A stretch of DNA of 15,683 nt from CAZEMR01 sp964513465. GTDB taxonomy: Bacteria > Bacteroidota > Ignavibacteria > Kapaibacteriales > UBA2268. Positions 1 to 6,844 of this stretch are shown in pieces. Both the position numbers and the translations under genes were made by a program. The notes under the pieces are model-generated. The model made no database searches. It was not told the origin of the DNA and saw only the letters and a list, made by a program, of their open reading frames with translations. Each line of letters opens with the position of its first letter. Positions within the stretch are counted from its first letter, which is position 1. The stretch lies in assembly GCA_964513465.1 (NCBI GenBank), contig CAZEMR010000070.1, positions 1-15,683 on the forward strand, in the 5' to 3' direction.

Positions 1-25
1 GGGCTTTAGCCCGTTGCAGCGCAAC
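1..25. repeat. Two tandem small hairpins at the window edge
   Basis: Two adjacent perfect inverted repeats are visible: GGGC-TTTA-GCCC (1-12) followed by GTTGC-AGC-GCAAC (13-25). No T-run follows on the plus strand, so a simple intrinsic terminator is not supported there. They lie just before a cluster of degenerate repeat units and probably belong to the same class of non-coding intergenic repeat. The left end is cut by the window, so a larger structure cannot be excluded. Confidence 0.4.
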
Positions 26-42
26 AGCTAATTAAATACGAA

Positions 43-160
43 GAGAGATTGCTTCGCTGCGCTTGCAGTGACGGGGTGCGGCGTGGAGAGACTGCTTCGT
101 CGCTGGCGCTACTCGCAGTGACGAGGGGATGTTTGCCTGATAGCTGCGCTCGCAGTGACA
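43..160. repeat. Three degenerate copies of a dispersed intergenic repeat
   Basis: Three units share a GCTTCG...CGCAGTGACG-like core: about 43-76, 85-128 and 141-160. The termini of units 1 and 2 can pair: ATTGC with GCAGT (one G-U pair) in unit 1 and ACTGC with GCAGT in unit 2. Unit 3 is shorter and contains CTGCG-CT-CGCAG. The restored pairing in unit 2 suggests a conserved stem. Open frames across this stretch give the low-complexity 'SLRAQ' type of peptide that such repeats usually yield, so I call no gene here. Elements of this look are scattered through many bacterial genomes; their function is not known to me. Confidence 0.5.
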
Positions 161-198
161 TTTCTTTGCCCGATATTTTCACCAAAATCCAAATCCCC

Positions 199-237
199 AA
201 AAATAGAACAGGGGTGCGGAATTAATCCGCTCCCCTG
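199..237 (-). terminator. Intrinsic terminator of topA
   Basis: Read on the minus strand, 27 bases past the topA stop, a hairpin has a 6-bp outer stem (CAGGGG/CCCCTG), one A-A mismatch, a 5-bp inner stem (GCGGA/TCCGC) and a short AT loop (209-237). It is followed by a T-rich tail (the A-run at 199-203 on the plus strand). Position and orientation fit termination of topA. Confidence 0.7.
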
Positions 238-263
238 CCGTTATAAATATATTTACCAATGCT

Positions 264-2591
264 TTACTGCTTCATCTCGTAGGTGCCTTTGCACCCCGGA
301 CAGCGCAAATATTTCTCGTAGCCGTTCTCGTTCTTGCGGAATCGGACTTCGAGGTAAGCGTGGCCGCAGCTTGCGCATTTTTTATCGACTGGTTCGTAGT
401 TGGTGATATAATCACATTTGGGGAAGTTCGAGCAGCCGTAGAATTTCTTGCGAGATTTCTTGCTGTAGCGCTCCACGATCTCGCCTTCGCCGCATTTGGG
501 GCACTTCACCGGAATTGTGAAAGGCTTGGTGCCCTTGCACTTAGGATAATCCTGGCAGCCGTAGAATTTGCCGTAGCGGCTTTCGCGCAGCAGCATCGGC
601 TTGCCGCATTCGTCGCACTTGACGTCTTCGACCAGCACCGGCTCTGGCTTTGGTTTGTCCTTCTCGCCCTTAGGCAGCGGCTTGGTAAACGTGCAGTCGG
701 GATATTTCGAGCAGCCGAGGAATCTGCCGCGTCGGCTGACCCGGATAACCATCGGGGCGTCGCACTCTTCGCATAGGATTTCGGGGATGTCGGCGTGCTC
801 TTCGGCGTGTTGAAGAGATTTCGAAAATGGCTCATAGAATCCGTCCATTACGTCGATATAGCTTTTGCTGCCCTCGGCGACGGTATCGAGATTTTCCTCC
901 ATTTTCGCTGTGAAATCAATCGTAAACAGCGCCGGGAAGTTTTTGATCAATACATCATTCACATCGCGGCCAAGCTCTGTGGGCTCGAACGATTTGCTTT
1001 TAAGCTCAACATAATTTCTGTCCAGCAGAGTCGAGACAATCTGCGCATATGTGCTCGGACGGCCGATGCCCTTTTCGTCGAGCTCTTTGACCAGACTGGA
1101 TTCGGTGTATCGCGATGGCGGTTTGGTAAAGCTCTGGCTGCCACCGGCGTTTTGCAGTGCCATTTTCTGCGATTCCTTAAGCCCGGAGGGCAGGTTGGAG
1201 GGTTCGTCCGATCCATTGGACTTTTCATCCTTAATGTCCTCATACGCGATCAGGAAGCCCTTAAATGCGATCACCGAACCGCTGACGCGGAATACGAATT
1301 CGCCGCCGCTGATTTCGACCGTTGTCTGGTCGATCACCGCCGGGGCCATCTGCGAAGCAAGGAATCGATTGAAAATTAATTCATAAAGACGGGTTTCGTC
1401 GCGGCCGAGATATTTGCGGACTTCTTTGGGGGTAAACTCCATACTTGTCGGGCGGATAGCCTCGTGAGCATCCTGCACATTCGATGATTTCGATTTATAC
1501 ACATTGGGCTTATCCGGAAGGAAAACATCCGAATAATTATTTTTAATAAAATCTTTTGCCTGGTCCATCGCCTGAGGGCTGATGCGCATCGAGTCGGTTC
1601 GCATATATGTAATCAGACCGACAGCGCCCTCGTCGCCCATAGTAACGCCCTCGTATAGGCGCTGGGCGAGCATCATAGTCTTTTTATTGGAATATCCCAG
1701 CCGGCGGGATGCCTCCTGCTGCAGCAAGCTAGTGGTAAACGGCGGCTGCGGACGGCGTTTGACTTTTTTGCGATTAATCGACGAAATTGCGAATTCCTGC
1801 TTCTCGATTCGCGAAATCAGGTCATTCGCTTCCTTTTCGTTGCGGATATAATGCAGCGATTCGAGCTTTTTGCGAATCTTCTCGCGTTCCTTTTCGTCGG
1901 GAGAATCGCCCGAGCCTTCGGGATTTTTGATATTATCGCCGTCGAATGCGACCAGCCGGGCCTTGAGCTCGCCCTGCTCGCCGGAGAAATCGCCAGCTAT
2001 ATTCCAGTATTCGATAGCGCTGAATGCGGCTATTTCGGAGTCGCGCTCGCAAATAAGGCGCAGCGCCACCGACTGCACGCGTCCGGCCGAGAGCGCCTCG
2101 GTGGTCTTTTCGATCATCGCACGAGACAGAAAGGGCGACACCTTATATCCGATAAGCCGGTCCATCACTCGCCGGGCCTGCTGAGACATAAATAGGTTTT
2201 TGTCGATCTCCTGAGGATTGGCAATACCCTCCTTTACGCCGTTTTTAGTGATTTCGTTGAACAGCACTCGTTTTACGTTTTCGTTTTTTTCGAGTACTTC
2301 CTGATATATATGCCATGCAATTGCCTCGCCCTCGCGGTCGGGGTCAGTCGCTATCAGCACTTCGTTGCTGGATCCGGCCAATTGTTTGAGCTTTTTGATT
2401 ACAGGCGCTTTGCCGCGGATTGTAATATATTTTGGTTCGTATCCGTTATCGATATCCACTCCGAGGCGGAATTTCACAAGATCCTTTATATGCCCGACAG
2501 ATGCTTCGACCACAAAATTTTTCCCGAGATATTTATTAATGGTCTTGGCCTTGGCGGGTGATTCGACTACTACTAATTTCTTGTTCGCCAT
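264..2591 (-). CDS. topA: DNA topoisomerase I (type IA) with four C-terminal zinc fingers
   Basis: Relaxes negative supercoils by cutting one DNA strand and passing the other through a 5'-phosphotyrosine break. At 775 aa it has the usual length for bacterial TopA. The N-terminal TOPRIM domain shows the catalytic Glu10 in VVESPAKAK and the metal-binding acidic triad Asp83/Asp85/Glu87 in TDPDREGEA. The nucleophile is Tyr329 in GLITYMRTDS. Residues about 607-768 hold four Cys4 units: CEEC..C..C, CDEC..C..C, CPKC..C..C and CASC..C..C. These are type IA zinc ribbons that bind single-stranded DNA. The ATG at 2591 gives the canonical start, with only a weak purine-rich site (GTGGA) upstream. A sigma70-like promoter and a downstream hairpin make it a likely single-gene unit, divergent from the peroxiredoxin. 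Confidence 0.97.
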   Translation of the reverse strand: MANKKLVVVESPAKAKTINKYLGKNFVVEASVGHIKDLVKFRLGVDIDNGYEPKYITIRGKAPVIKKLKQLAGSSNEVLIATDPDREGEAIAWHIYQEVLEKNENVKRVLFNEITKNGVKEGIANPQEIDKNLFMSQQARRVMDRLIGYKVSPFLSRAMIEKTTEALSAGRVQSVALRLICERDSEIAAFSAIEYWNIAGDFSGEQGELKARLVAFDGDNIKNPEGSGDSPDEKEREKIRKKLESLHYIRNEKEANDLISRIEKQEFAISSINRKKVKRRPQPPFTTSLLQQEASRRLGYSNKKTMMLAQRLYEGVTMGDEGAVGLITYMRTDSMRISPQAMDQAKDFIKNNYSDVFLPDKPNVYKSKSSNVQDAHEAIRPTSMEFTPKEVRKYLGRDETRLYELIFNRFLASQMAPAVIDQTTVEISGGEFVFRVSGSVIAFKGFLIAYEDIKDEKSNGSDEPSNLPSGLKESQKMALQNAGGSQSFTKPPSRYTESSLVKELDEKGIGRPSTYAQIVSTLLDRNYVELKSKSFEPTELGRDVNDVLIKNFPALFTIDFTAKMEENLDTVAEGSKSYIDVMDGFYEPFSKSLQHAEEHADIPEILCEECDAPMVIRVSRRGRFLGCSKYPDCTFTKPLPKGEKDKPKPEPVLVEDVKCDECGKPMLLRESRYGKFYGCQDYPKCKGTKPFTIPVKCPKCGEGEIVERYSKKSRKKFYGCSNFPKCDYITNYEPVDKKCASCGHAYLEVRFRKNENGYEKYLRCPGCKGTYEMKQ

Positions 2592-2609
2592 TATTGTTCC
2601 ACTTTTTGA

Positions 2610-2639
2610 ATTATCAAACTCTCATTTTCGAAATGTCAA
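2610..2639 (-). promoter_or_regulatory. Sigma70-like promoter for topA
   Basis: On the minus strand a perfect -35 box TTGACA (2634-2639) is separated by 18 bp from GATAAT (2610-2615). Transcription would start near 2603, leaving a leader of only about 12 nt before the topA ATG. The box match is good, but no experimental support can be seen. Confidence 0.5.
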
Positions 2640-2733
2640 TATTATATATACGAAATTAATTAAAATGATTGCAATAAAACAAATATTGAAATTCAGAGAT
2701 TTTTGGCAACACTAAGTTTTCTCTAGTTTCGTT

Positions 2734-2786
2734 TCTGATTACATAATCAGACAATTTTAGTACGATTTTTTTCTTATTCAGACAAT
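2734..2786 (+). promoter_or_regulatory. Palindromic operator candidate upstream of the peroxiredoxin
   Basis: A perfect inverted repeat with 8-bp arms, TCTGATTA-CA-TAATCAGA, lies at 2734-2751, about 50 bp before the peroxiredoxin ATG. It includes a -10-like CATAAT (2742-2747). The right arm runs into TCAGACAAT (2747-2755), which recurs exactly at 2778-2786, 31 bp or about three helical turns downstream and just before the ribosome-binding site. A regulator binding the inverted pair and the third half-site could block the promoter. The arms do not match the PerR box or the OxyR site well enough to name the regulator. Confidence 0.5.
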
Positions 2787-2798
2787 CAGGAGGTTTTA

Positions 2799-3350
2799 AT
2801 GGGTTTATTAGTTGGTCAGAAAGCACCCAATTTCAAAGGTACGGCAGTCATCGGCGGAAATGCCGAAAAGCTCGGCCCCGACAACGCATTCGAGGAAATT
2901 TCGCTCGATAAATACAAGGGCCGCTGGGTCGTGCTATTCTTCTATCCACTCGATTTCACTTTCGTATGCCCCACCGAAATCGAAGGCTTCGGCAAAAACT
3001 ACGACAAATTCAAAAAAAGTAATTGCGAAGTAATTGCATGCTCCACCGATAGTCAATTTTCGCATCTGGCATGGCGCCAAAACCACGAAGGCCTCAAAGA
3101 CCTTCCCTACCCCATGCTTGCGGACTTCACGCGCGAGAACGCCCGCAAATACGAAATACTCAAAGAAGACACCGGCTACGCTCTGCGCGGTCTCTACATC
3201 ATCGATCCCGACGGAGTGCTGCAGTATTCCGTTATCCATCCCGAAGCGGTCGGCCGCAATCCCGAGGAAGTGCTCCGCGTAATCCAGGCGCTGCAGACCG
3301 GCGAACTCACGCCCTGCAACTGGCACCCCGGCGAAAAAACTCTAAGCTGA
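2799..3350 (+). CDS. 2-Cys peroxiredoxin (AhpC/Prx1 family)
   Basis: A thiol peroxidase that reduces hydrogen peroxide, organic peroxides or peroxynitrite in the cytoplasm. At 183 aa it is close to the usual length. Cys57 in DFTFVCPTE is the peroxidatic cysteine, with the family's Pro and Thr around it. Arg130 in ALRGLYIID fits the conserved active-site arginine. Cys173 in GELTPCNWHPGEKTL lies where the C-terminal resolving cysteine of typical 2-Cys enzymes sits; Cys76 and Cys81 are extra. The start is fixed by a perfect AGGAGG at 2788-2793, the strongest ribosome-binding site in the window, which suggests high expression. It is alone between a palindromic operator candidate and a strong terminator. 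No ahpF or thioredoxin gene is adjacent, so the reductant is unknown. Confidence 0.95.
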   Translation: MGLLVGQKAPNFKGTAVIGGNAEKLGPDNAFEEISLDKYKGRWVVLFFYPLDFTFVCPTEIEGFGKNYDKFKKSNCEVIACSTDSQFSHLAWRQNHEGLKDLPYPMLADFTRENARKYEILKEDTGYALRGLYIIDPDGVLQYSVIHPEAVGRNPEEVLRVIQALQTGELTPCNWHPGEKTLS

Positions 3351-3379
3351 TAATTAAATCCGTTTCCCGCCGATTAAGC

Positions 3380-3409
3380 AAGCCGGGCCTTCGCGGTCCG
3401 GCTTTTTTA
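3380..3409 (+). terminator. Intrinsic terminator of the peroxiredoxin gene
   Basis: An eight-pair stem, AGCCGGGC with GTCCGGCT (one G-U pair), closes a loop containing TTCG and is followed directly by a run of six T (3403-3408). It begins about 30 bases after the peroxiredoxin stop. Confidence 0.85.
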
Positions 3410-3475
3410 TTTATTAATTTTGTTAAATTTATTATATTTATATATTATAAATAAGTCAACTCTCCGGGAAATTCT

Positions 3476-3904
3476 ATGAAATTAATCCTCGCTTTGTTCG
3501 CAATTTCTTGTATCACCCTGCTGGGCAAAGAGCCCGAAGGCAAGCTGATAGTCAATATGGCCGGCTTTGCGCACGACCGCGGGGTCGTTCGGGTCCATCT
3601 GCACAATAATCCGGAGTATTTTCCGACAAAGTCAAGGAAAGCATTCATGCGCGACACAACTTTCGTCCGGGGCACCAACGCAAAAGTAGTATTCGAAAGC
3701 GTTCCCTACGGCGATTATGCGCTATCGGTGCACCACGACGAGGACGGCAACCGGCGGATGAACACGAACTTTTTGGGCATACCCAACGAAGACTATGGCG
3801 TTTCGAACAATGTGAAATCCACATTCGGACCGCCGGACTTCGAGGAAGCCAAATTCGCAATCAATAAAAAAATAACAGAGATAAATATCGAAATTCAAAA
3901 GTAA
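3476..3904 (+). CDS. Exported DUF2141 family protein
   Basis: A 142-aa protein of unknown biochemical role. A Lys at position 2 and a hydrophobic run (about 3-17) form a likely signal peptide, placing the mature protein outside the cytoplasm; Cys12 could be read as a weak lipobox but the fit is poor. The body matches my memory of DUF2141: a beta-rich opening (GKLIVNMAGF) and the diagnostic stretch VPYGDYALSVHHDEDGN, then FLGIPNEDYGVSNN (about 77-112). The start lies 3' of an AT-rich leader with only GGGAA as a ribosome-binding site. The stop is 11 bp before speA, so the two are probably one transcript, which is unusual company for a DUF2141 protein. I see no catalytic motif; the fold may bind a ligand. 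Confidence 0.8.
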   Translation: MKLILALFAISCITLLGKEPEGKLIVNMAGFAHDRGVVRVHLHNNPEYFPTKSRKAFMRDTTFVRGTNAKVVFESVPYGDYALSVHHDEDGNRRMNTNFLGIPNEDYGVSNNVKSTFGPPDFEEAKFAINKKITEINIEIQK

Positions 3905-3915
3905 GGCAGGCAATA

Positions 3916-5808
3916 ATGAGAAAATGGAGAATAGAGGATTCTGCGGAATTATATAATATTAATCGCTGGGGCGGGGCATATTTCTCTGTCAATAAAAACG
4001 GCAATGTGATCGTTACCCCGACTCCAGATTCCCAGCCGATCGATCTGAAGGAAGTCATCGAAGAGCTGCAACTGCGGGACGTTTCGACCCCTGTGCTGCT
4101 CCGATTCCCGCAGATACTGAGCGACCGCATCGAGACGCTATCTCATTGCTTCGCAAAGGCCGCAGAGGAATATGAATATGACGGCCAGAATTTTCTGATA
4201 TATCCCATCAAGGTCAACCAGGTACGGCCGGTGGTAGAGGAACTCATGCGCTACGGGCGCAAAATCAATATCGGGCTCGAGGCCGGATCGAAACCAGAAC
4301 TCCATGCGGTGCTTGCCTTTACGAGCAATCCGGACGCGCTGATTATATGCAATGGATATAAAGACGAGGACTTCATAGAGCTGGCGCTGCTGGCGCAAAA
4401 AATGGGAAAAAAAATATTCCTCGTCGTCGAAAAACTCAACGAACTCAAACAGATCGTCCACATCGCCAACCGGCTGAATGTGCGCCCGAATATCGGCATA
4501 CGCATAAAAATTGCAAGCGCTGGCAGCGGCAAATGGGAGGAATCCGGCGGCGACCGCAGCAAATTCGGACTCAACGCCAGCGAACTGATCGAAGCTATCG
4601 AAATAGCCGAAAAGGAAGGCATCAAAGACTGCATCCGGCTGCTGCATTTTCATATCGGCAGCCAGATTACTAATATCCGCCGCATCAAAACCGCGCTTCG
4701 CGAGGCTTCGCAATTCTATGTCCAGATGATGAAAATGGGCTGCAACGTCGAATTCGTCGATATCGGCGGCGGGCTTGGCGTGGACTACGACGGCTCGCGA
4801 TCGGCATCAAGCCCCAGCAGCATCAACTATTCGATTCAGGAATATGCCAACGACGCAGTAGCAACTCTGGTGGACGCCAGCAACAAAAACGAGCTGCCCC
4901 ACCCGAATATTATCACCGAATCCGGACGCTCCGTGGCCGCCCATCACTCCATACTCGTATTCGACGTACTCGAAAAAACCATGCTCCCCTATTGGGACGA
5001 CTCCGTCGAAGTCGGCGAAGACAACCACGAGCTGGTACAGGAATTATTCAAGCTATGGGACGGACTCACAAGCACACGAATGCTCGAAACCTGGCACGAC
5101 TCCCAGGCCATTCGCGAGGAAGCGCTCGACCTGTTCAGCCTTGGAATCATCCCGCTGCGAACCCGCGCGCTGACCGAGCGGCTATTCTGGACTATCGCCC
5201 GCGAAGTATATAAAATGAGCAAAGAACTAAAGCACCCGCCAGAGGAATTCCGCGAGCTGCCACGCATGCTCGGCGATAAATATTTCTGCAATTTCTCGCT
5301 CTTCCAGTCATTGCCGGATTCGTGGGCAATCGATCAGATATTCCCGATTATCCCGATCCATAAGCTCGACGAGGAGCCGCGCCGGGTAGCCACGCTGCAG
5401 GACATCACCTGCGATTCCGATGGCAAAATCGACCACTTCATAGCCACACGCAATTTTTCGTACAATCTGCCCGTGCACGATTTCAAAAAAAATGAGCCAT
5501 ACTACCTCGGCGTATTCTTAGTAGGCGCATATCAGGAAATCCTCGGCGATCTGCATAATTTATTCGGCGATACCAACGCGGTGCACATCGTCGCCGGCGA
5601 GGAAGGATACGAGATCCGCCAGATAATTCACGGCGAAACAGTCGCAGAAGTGCTTGATTATGTGCAATATAATTCCAAAAAACTTGTCAGAACAATGGAG
5701 ACCTGGGTGACCTCCAGCGTCAAAGCCGGACGGATTTCCGCCAAAGAAGGAAAGGAATTTATGTCGAACTACCGCTCCGGCCTTTATGGATACACATATC
5801 TCGAATAA
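3916..5808 (+). CDS. speA: Biosynthetic arginine decarboxylase
   Basis: A PLP- and Mg-dependent enzyme converting arginine to agmatine and CO2, the entry to putrescine and spermidine synthesis by the agmatine route. At 630 aa it fits the large SpeA type (E. coli about 658 aa) and not the smaller fold III diaminopimelate or ornithine decarboxylases. Lys99 in FLIYPIKVNQ is the expected Schiff-base lysine. HFHIGSQ (244-250) and the glycine-rich VDIGGGLGVDY (281-291) are PLP-barrel signatures, followed by ESGRSVAAHH (335-344). Cys499-Asp500 in DITCDSDG is the active-site cysteine region contributed by the partner subunit. The start follows the DUF2141 stop by 11 bp with a GGCAGG-type site. No agmatinase or agmatine deiminase gene lies in the window. 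Confidence 0.96.
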   Translation: MRKWRIEDSAELYNINRWGGAYFSVNKNGNVIVTPTPDSQPIDLKEVIEELQLRDVSTPVLLRFPQILSDRIETLSHCFAKAAEEYEYDGQNFLIYPIKVNQVRPVVEELMRYGRKINIGLEAGSKPELHAVLAFTSNPDALIICNGYKDEDFIELALLAQKMGKKIFLVVEKLNELKQIVHIANRLNVRPNIGIRIKIASAGSGKWEESGGDRSKFGLNASELIEAIEIAEKEGIKDCIRLLHFHIGSQITNIRRIKTALREASQFYVQMMKMGCNVEFVDIGGGLGVDYDGSRSASSPSSINYSIQEYANDAVATLVDASNKNELPHPNIITESGRSVAAHHSILVFDVLEKTMLPYWDDSVEVGEDNHELVQELFKLWDGLTSTRMLETWHDSQAIREEALDLFSLGIIPLRTRALTERLFWTIAREVYKMSKELKHPPEEFRELPRMLGDKYFCNFSLFQSLPDSWAIDQIFPIIPIHKLDEEPRRVATLQDITCDSDGKIDHFIATRNFSYNLPVHDFKKNEPYYLGVFLVGAYQEILGDLHNLFGDTNAVHIVAGEEGYEIRQIIHGETVAEVLDYVQYNSKKLVRTMETWVTSSVKAGRISAKEGKEFMSNYRSGLYGYTYLE

Positions 5809-5819
5809 AGGGAATTTTG

Positions 5820-6074
5820 ATGGCAAAAAAAACATATAAATACGAGAAATGGCCGCTGACTACTTCGCGTCCGCCGGAGCGCAGCGTTGCGCCCGTACGC
5901 AAAAGCAAGGAAGTAAACAACTTAGTGCTATCGGCGCTTCAGAAGCAGCGGTTCAATTATACCCAGGGCAGCAAACGGCTTGAGCAGCTTATAATCGAAT
6001 TCAACAAGCGGCTCCGCAAAAAGCCCGACCGCGTAATCAAAAAGACGCTGAGCCTGTGGATTCACGGAGAATAA
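5820..6074 (+). CDS. Small basic protein of unknown function (paralogue A)
   Basis: An 84-aa protein that I do not recognise. I prefer the ATG at 5820 over the TTG at 5817, because AAGGG around 5808-5812 is well placed and overlaps the speA stop; this spacing suggests co-transcription with speA. The N-terminal half is basic and Pro-rich (TSRPPERSVAPVRKSKE); the C-terminal half looks helical. The stretch RLEQLIIEFNKRL onward aligns with the small gene at 6930-7166: 13 identities over 29 residues, including the shared LE-LI-EFN-L-K-R-I-L pattern. GC is about 51% by hand count, like its neighbours. No Cys cluster, transmembrane segment or signal peptide is visible. The charge would allow nucleic-acid binding, but that is only a guess. 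Confidence 0.75.
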   Translation: MAKKTYKYEKWPLTTSRPPERSVAPVRKSKEVNNLVLSALQKQRFNYTQGSKRLEQLIIEFNKRLRKKPDRVIKKTLSLWIHGE

Positions 6075-6078
6075 TCAC

Positions 6079-6124
6079 AACAAAATAAATTTATTTTAAT
6101 TTTTAACGAAAAATTTATATCTTA
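6079..6124 (+). repeat. 46-bp direct repeat, copy 1 (left flank of the TA cassette)
   Basis: Identical over all 46 bases to 6845-6890. Only four positions are G or C. It contains a 16-bp perfect palindrome, AAAATAAATTTATTTT (6082-6097), and a hairpin AATTTTT-AACG-AAAAATT (98-115 of the 6000s). It starts four bases after the stop of small gene A and ends 74 bases before the antitoxin ATG. Weak similarity (ATAATC) continues to the left of both copies with a small gap. Confidence 0.9.
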
Positions 6125-6176
6125 AAGCAAAAGAGTGCTTTAATATAAGTAATTTTATCACAGCTATTTCGAAATA
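6122..6176 (+). promoter_or_regulatory. Candidate operators of the toxin-antitoxin operon
   Basis: Two inverted repeats precede the antitoxin gene. TTAAAGCA-AAAGAG-TGCTTTAA (6122-6143) has perfect 8-bp arms. TATTTCGAAATA (6165-6176) is a perfect 12-bp palindrome, 22 bp before the ATG. Ribbon-helix-helix antitoxins of the VapB/FitA type usually repress their own operon by binding such sites, so both are plausible operators. No convincing -35/-10 pair could be assigned. Confidence 0.4.
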
Positions 6177-6198
6177 TTAAAGTCGGGTTGAGGTTAGA

Positions 6199-6441
6199 AT
6201 GAAATCACTGACAATACATAATATTGATACCGACCTTTATGAGGCAATTTGTTTGAGTGCCCGAAAAAATCGCCGGAGCCTTGACCAGGAAATCAAGGAC
6301 AAATTAGAGAAGCAATATCTCGCGAAGGGTAAAAAAACAGACTTAAAAAAATTCCTTAATCTATGGGACGAAAGTGATTATCAGGAATTCAAGGACAATA
6401 CGAAAGACACGGCAAGTATTGATAAAGAGGACTGGGTTTGA
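6199..6441 (+). CDS. VapB/FitA-like ribbon-helix-helix antitoxin
   Basis: An 80-aa type II antitoxin. The N-terminal MKSLTIHNIDTDLYEAICL with RKNRRSLDQEIKD behind it is the classic FitA/Arc-like strand-helix-helix pattern that dimerises, binds operator DNA and represses its own operon. The acidic C-terminal half, with LKKFLNLWDESDYQEF and the final DKEDWV, fits the toxin-binding segment that wraps the PIN domain. A GAGG at 6190-6193 supports the ATG at 6199. Its TGA stop overlaps the TTG start of the toxin frame by three bases, which implies translational coupling. GC is about 38% by hand count, clearly below the surrounding genes. With the toxin frame broken, the antitoxin may now act only as a DNA-binding repressor. 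Confidence 0.85.
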   Translation: MKSLTIHNIDTDLYEAICLSARKNRRSLDQEIKDKLEKQYLAKGKKTDLKKFLNLWDESDYQEFKDNTKDTASIDKEDWV

Positions 6442-6835
6442 ATTTTATTCTTCCCGACACTAATGCATATACAAATTTGTTGCGAGGCGATAAGATTGTA
6501 TTAAGTGCATTCGAGAATGCCGATATTATTTTTTATCGGTTATTGGGATCGGAGAATTACTATCAGGATTTAAAGGTGGCAACAAAGAAAAGAAAAATTT
6601 GGACATCTTAGAAGATTTCTTAAATAAGGATCATGTGGAAAGTGTTGAAGTATCTTTGAAAACAGCATCAATATTTGCCAAAATAAAAAATTTTCTAAAG
6701 ACATCCGGAAAACCAATTCCTATCAATGACGTGTGGATAGCATCACATTGTTTTGAATTGGATGCTTCCTTGATAACTTATGACACCCATTTCCTCAATA
6801 TTCCTGAACTAAAAATCTGGGATGAAGTCACTTGA
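6438..6835 (+). pseudogene. VapC-like PIN-domain toxin, split by a -1 frameshift
   Basis: Joining two frames gives a complete PIN-domain ribonuclease of about 132 aa. Reading starts at the TTG overlapping the antitoxin stop and gives MNFILPDTNAYTNLLRGDK up to ADIIF. That frame then meets a stop at 6609-6611. Shifting by -1 inside the six-T run 6529-6534 restores LSVIGIGELLSGFKGG and runs to the stop at 6833-6835. All expected acidic residues are present: Asp in LPDTN, Glu in GELLSG, Asp in INDVWIASH and Asp in ITYDTHF. VapC toxins cut tRNA or rRNA and are neutralised by the partner antitoxin. Explanations are a loss-of-function deletion of one T (seven would be in frame), slippage at the T-run restoring some product, or a base-call error. 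GC is about 33%. Confidence 0.8.
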
Positions 6836-6844
6836 TAATCCCTA

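Noticed and set aside
6..200. Minus-strand open frame at the window start
   Set aside because: It runs through the degenerate repeat units and yields the repeat-derived 'SLRAQ' type peptide; there is no ribosome-binding site or family match.
2734..2751. PerR or OxyR site
   Set aside because: The arm sequence and spacing differ from the TTATAAT-N-ATTATAA and ATAG-N7-CTAT patterns; only a generic operator can be supported.
6525..6536. Classical programmed -1 frameshift heptamer in the toxin
   Set aside because: The zero-frame codons around the T-run do not form a proper X-XXY-YYZ slip site for both tRNAs; only single-tRNA slippage on TTT is possible, so I kept recoding as an option without calling it.
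6599..6835. Independent 78-aa gene starting with TTG at 6599
   Set aside because: Its frame continues upstream with good PIN-domain sequence (GELLSGFKGG) and lacks a ribosome-binding site; it is the 3' part of the frameshifted toxin.
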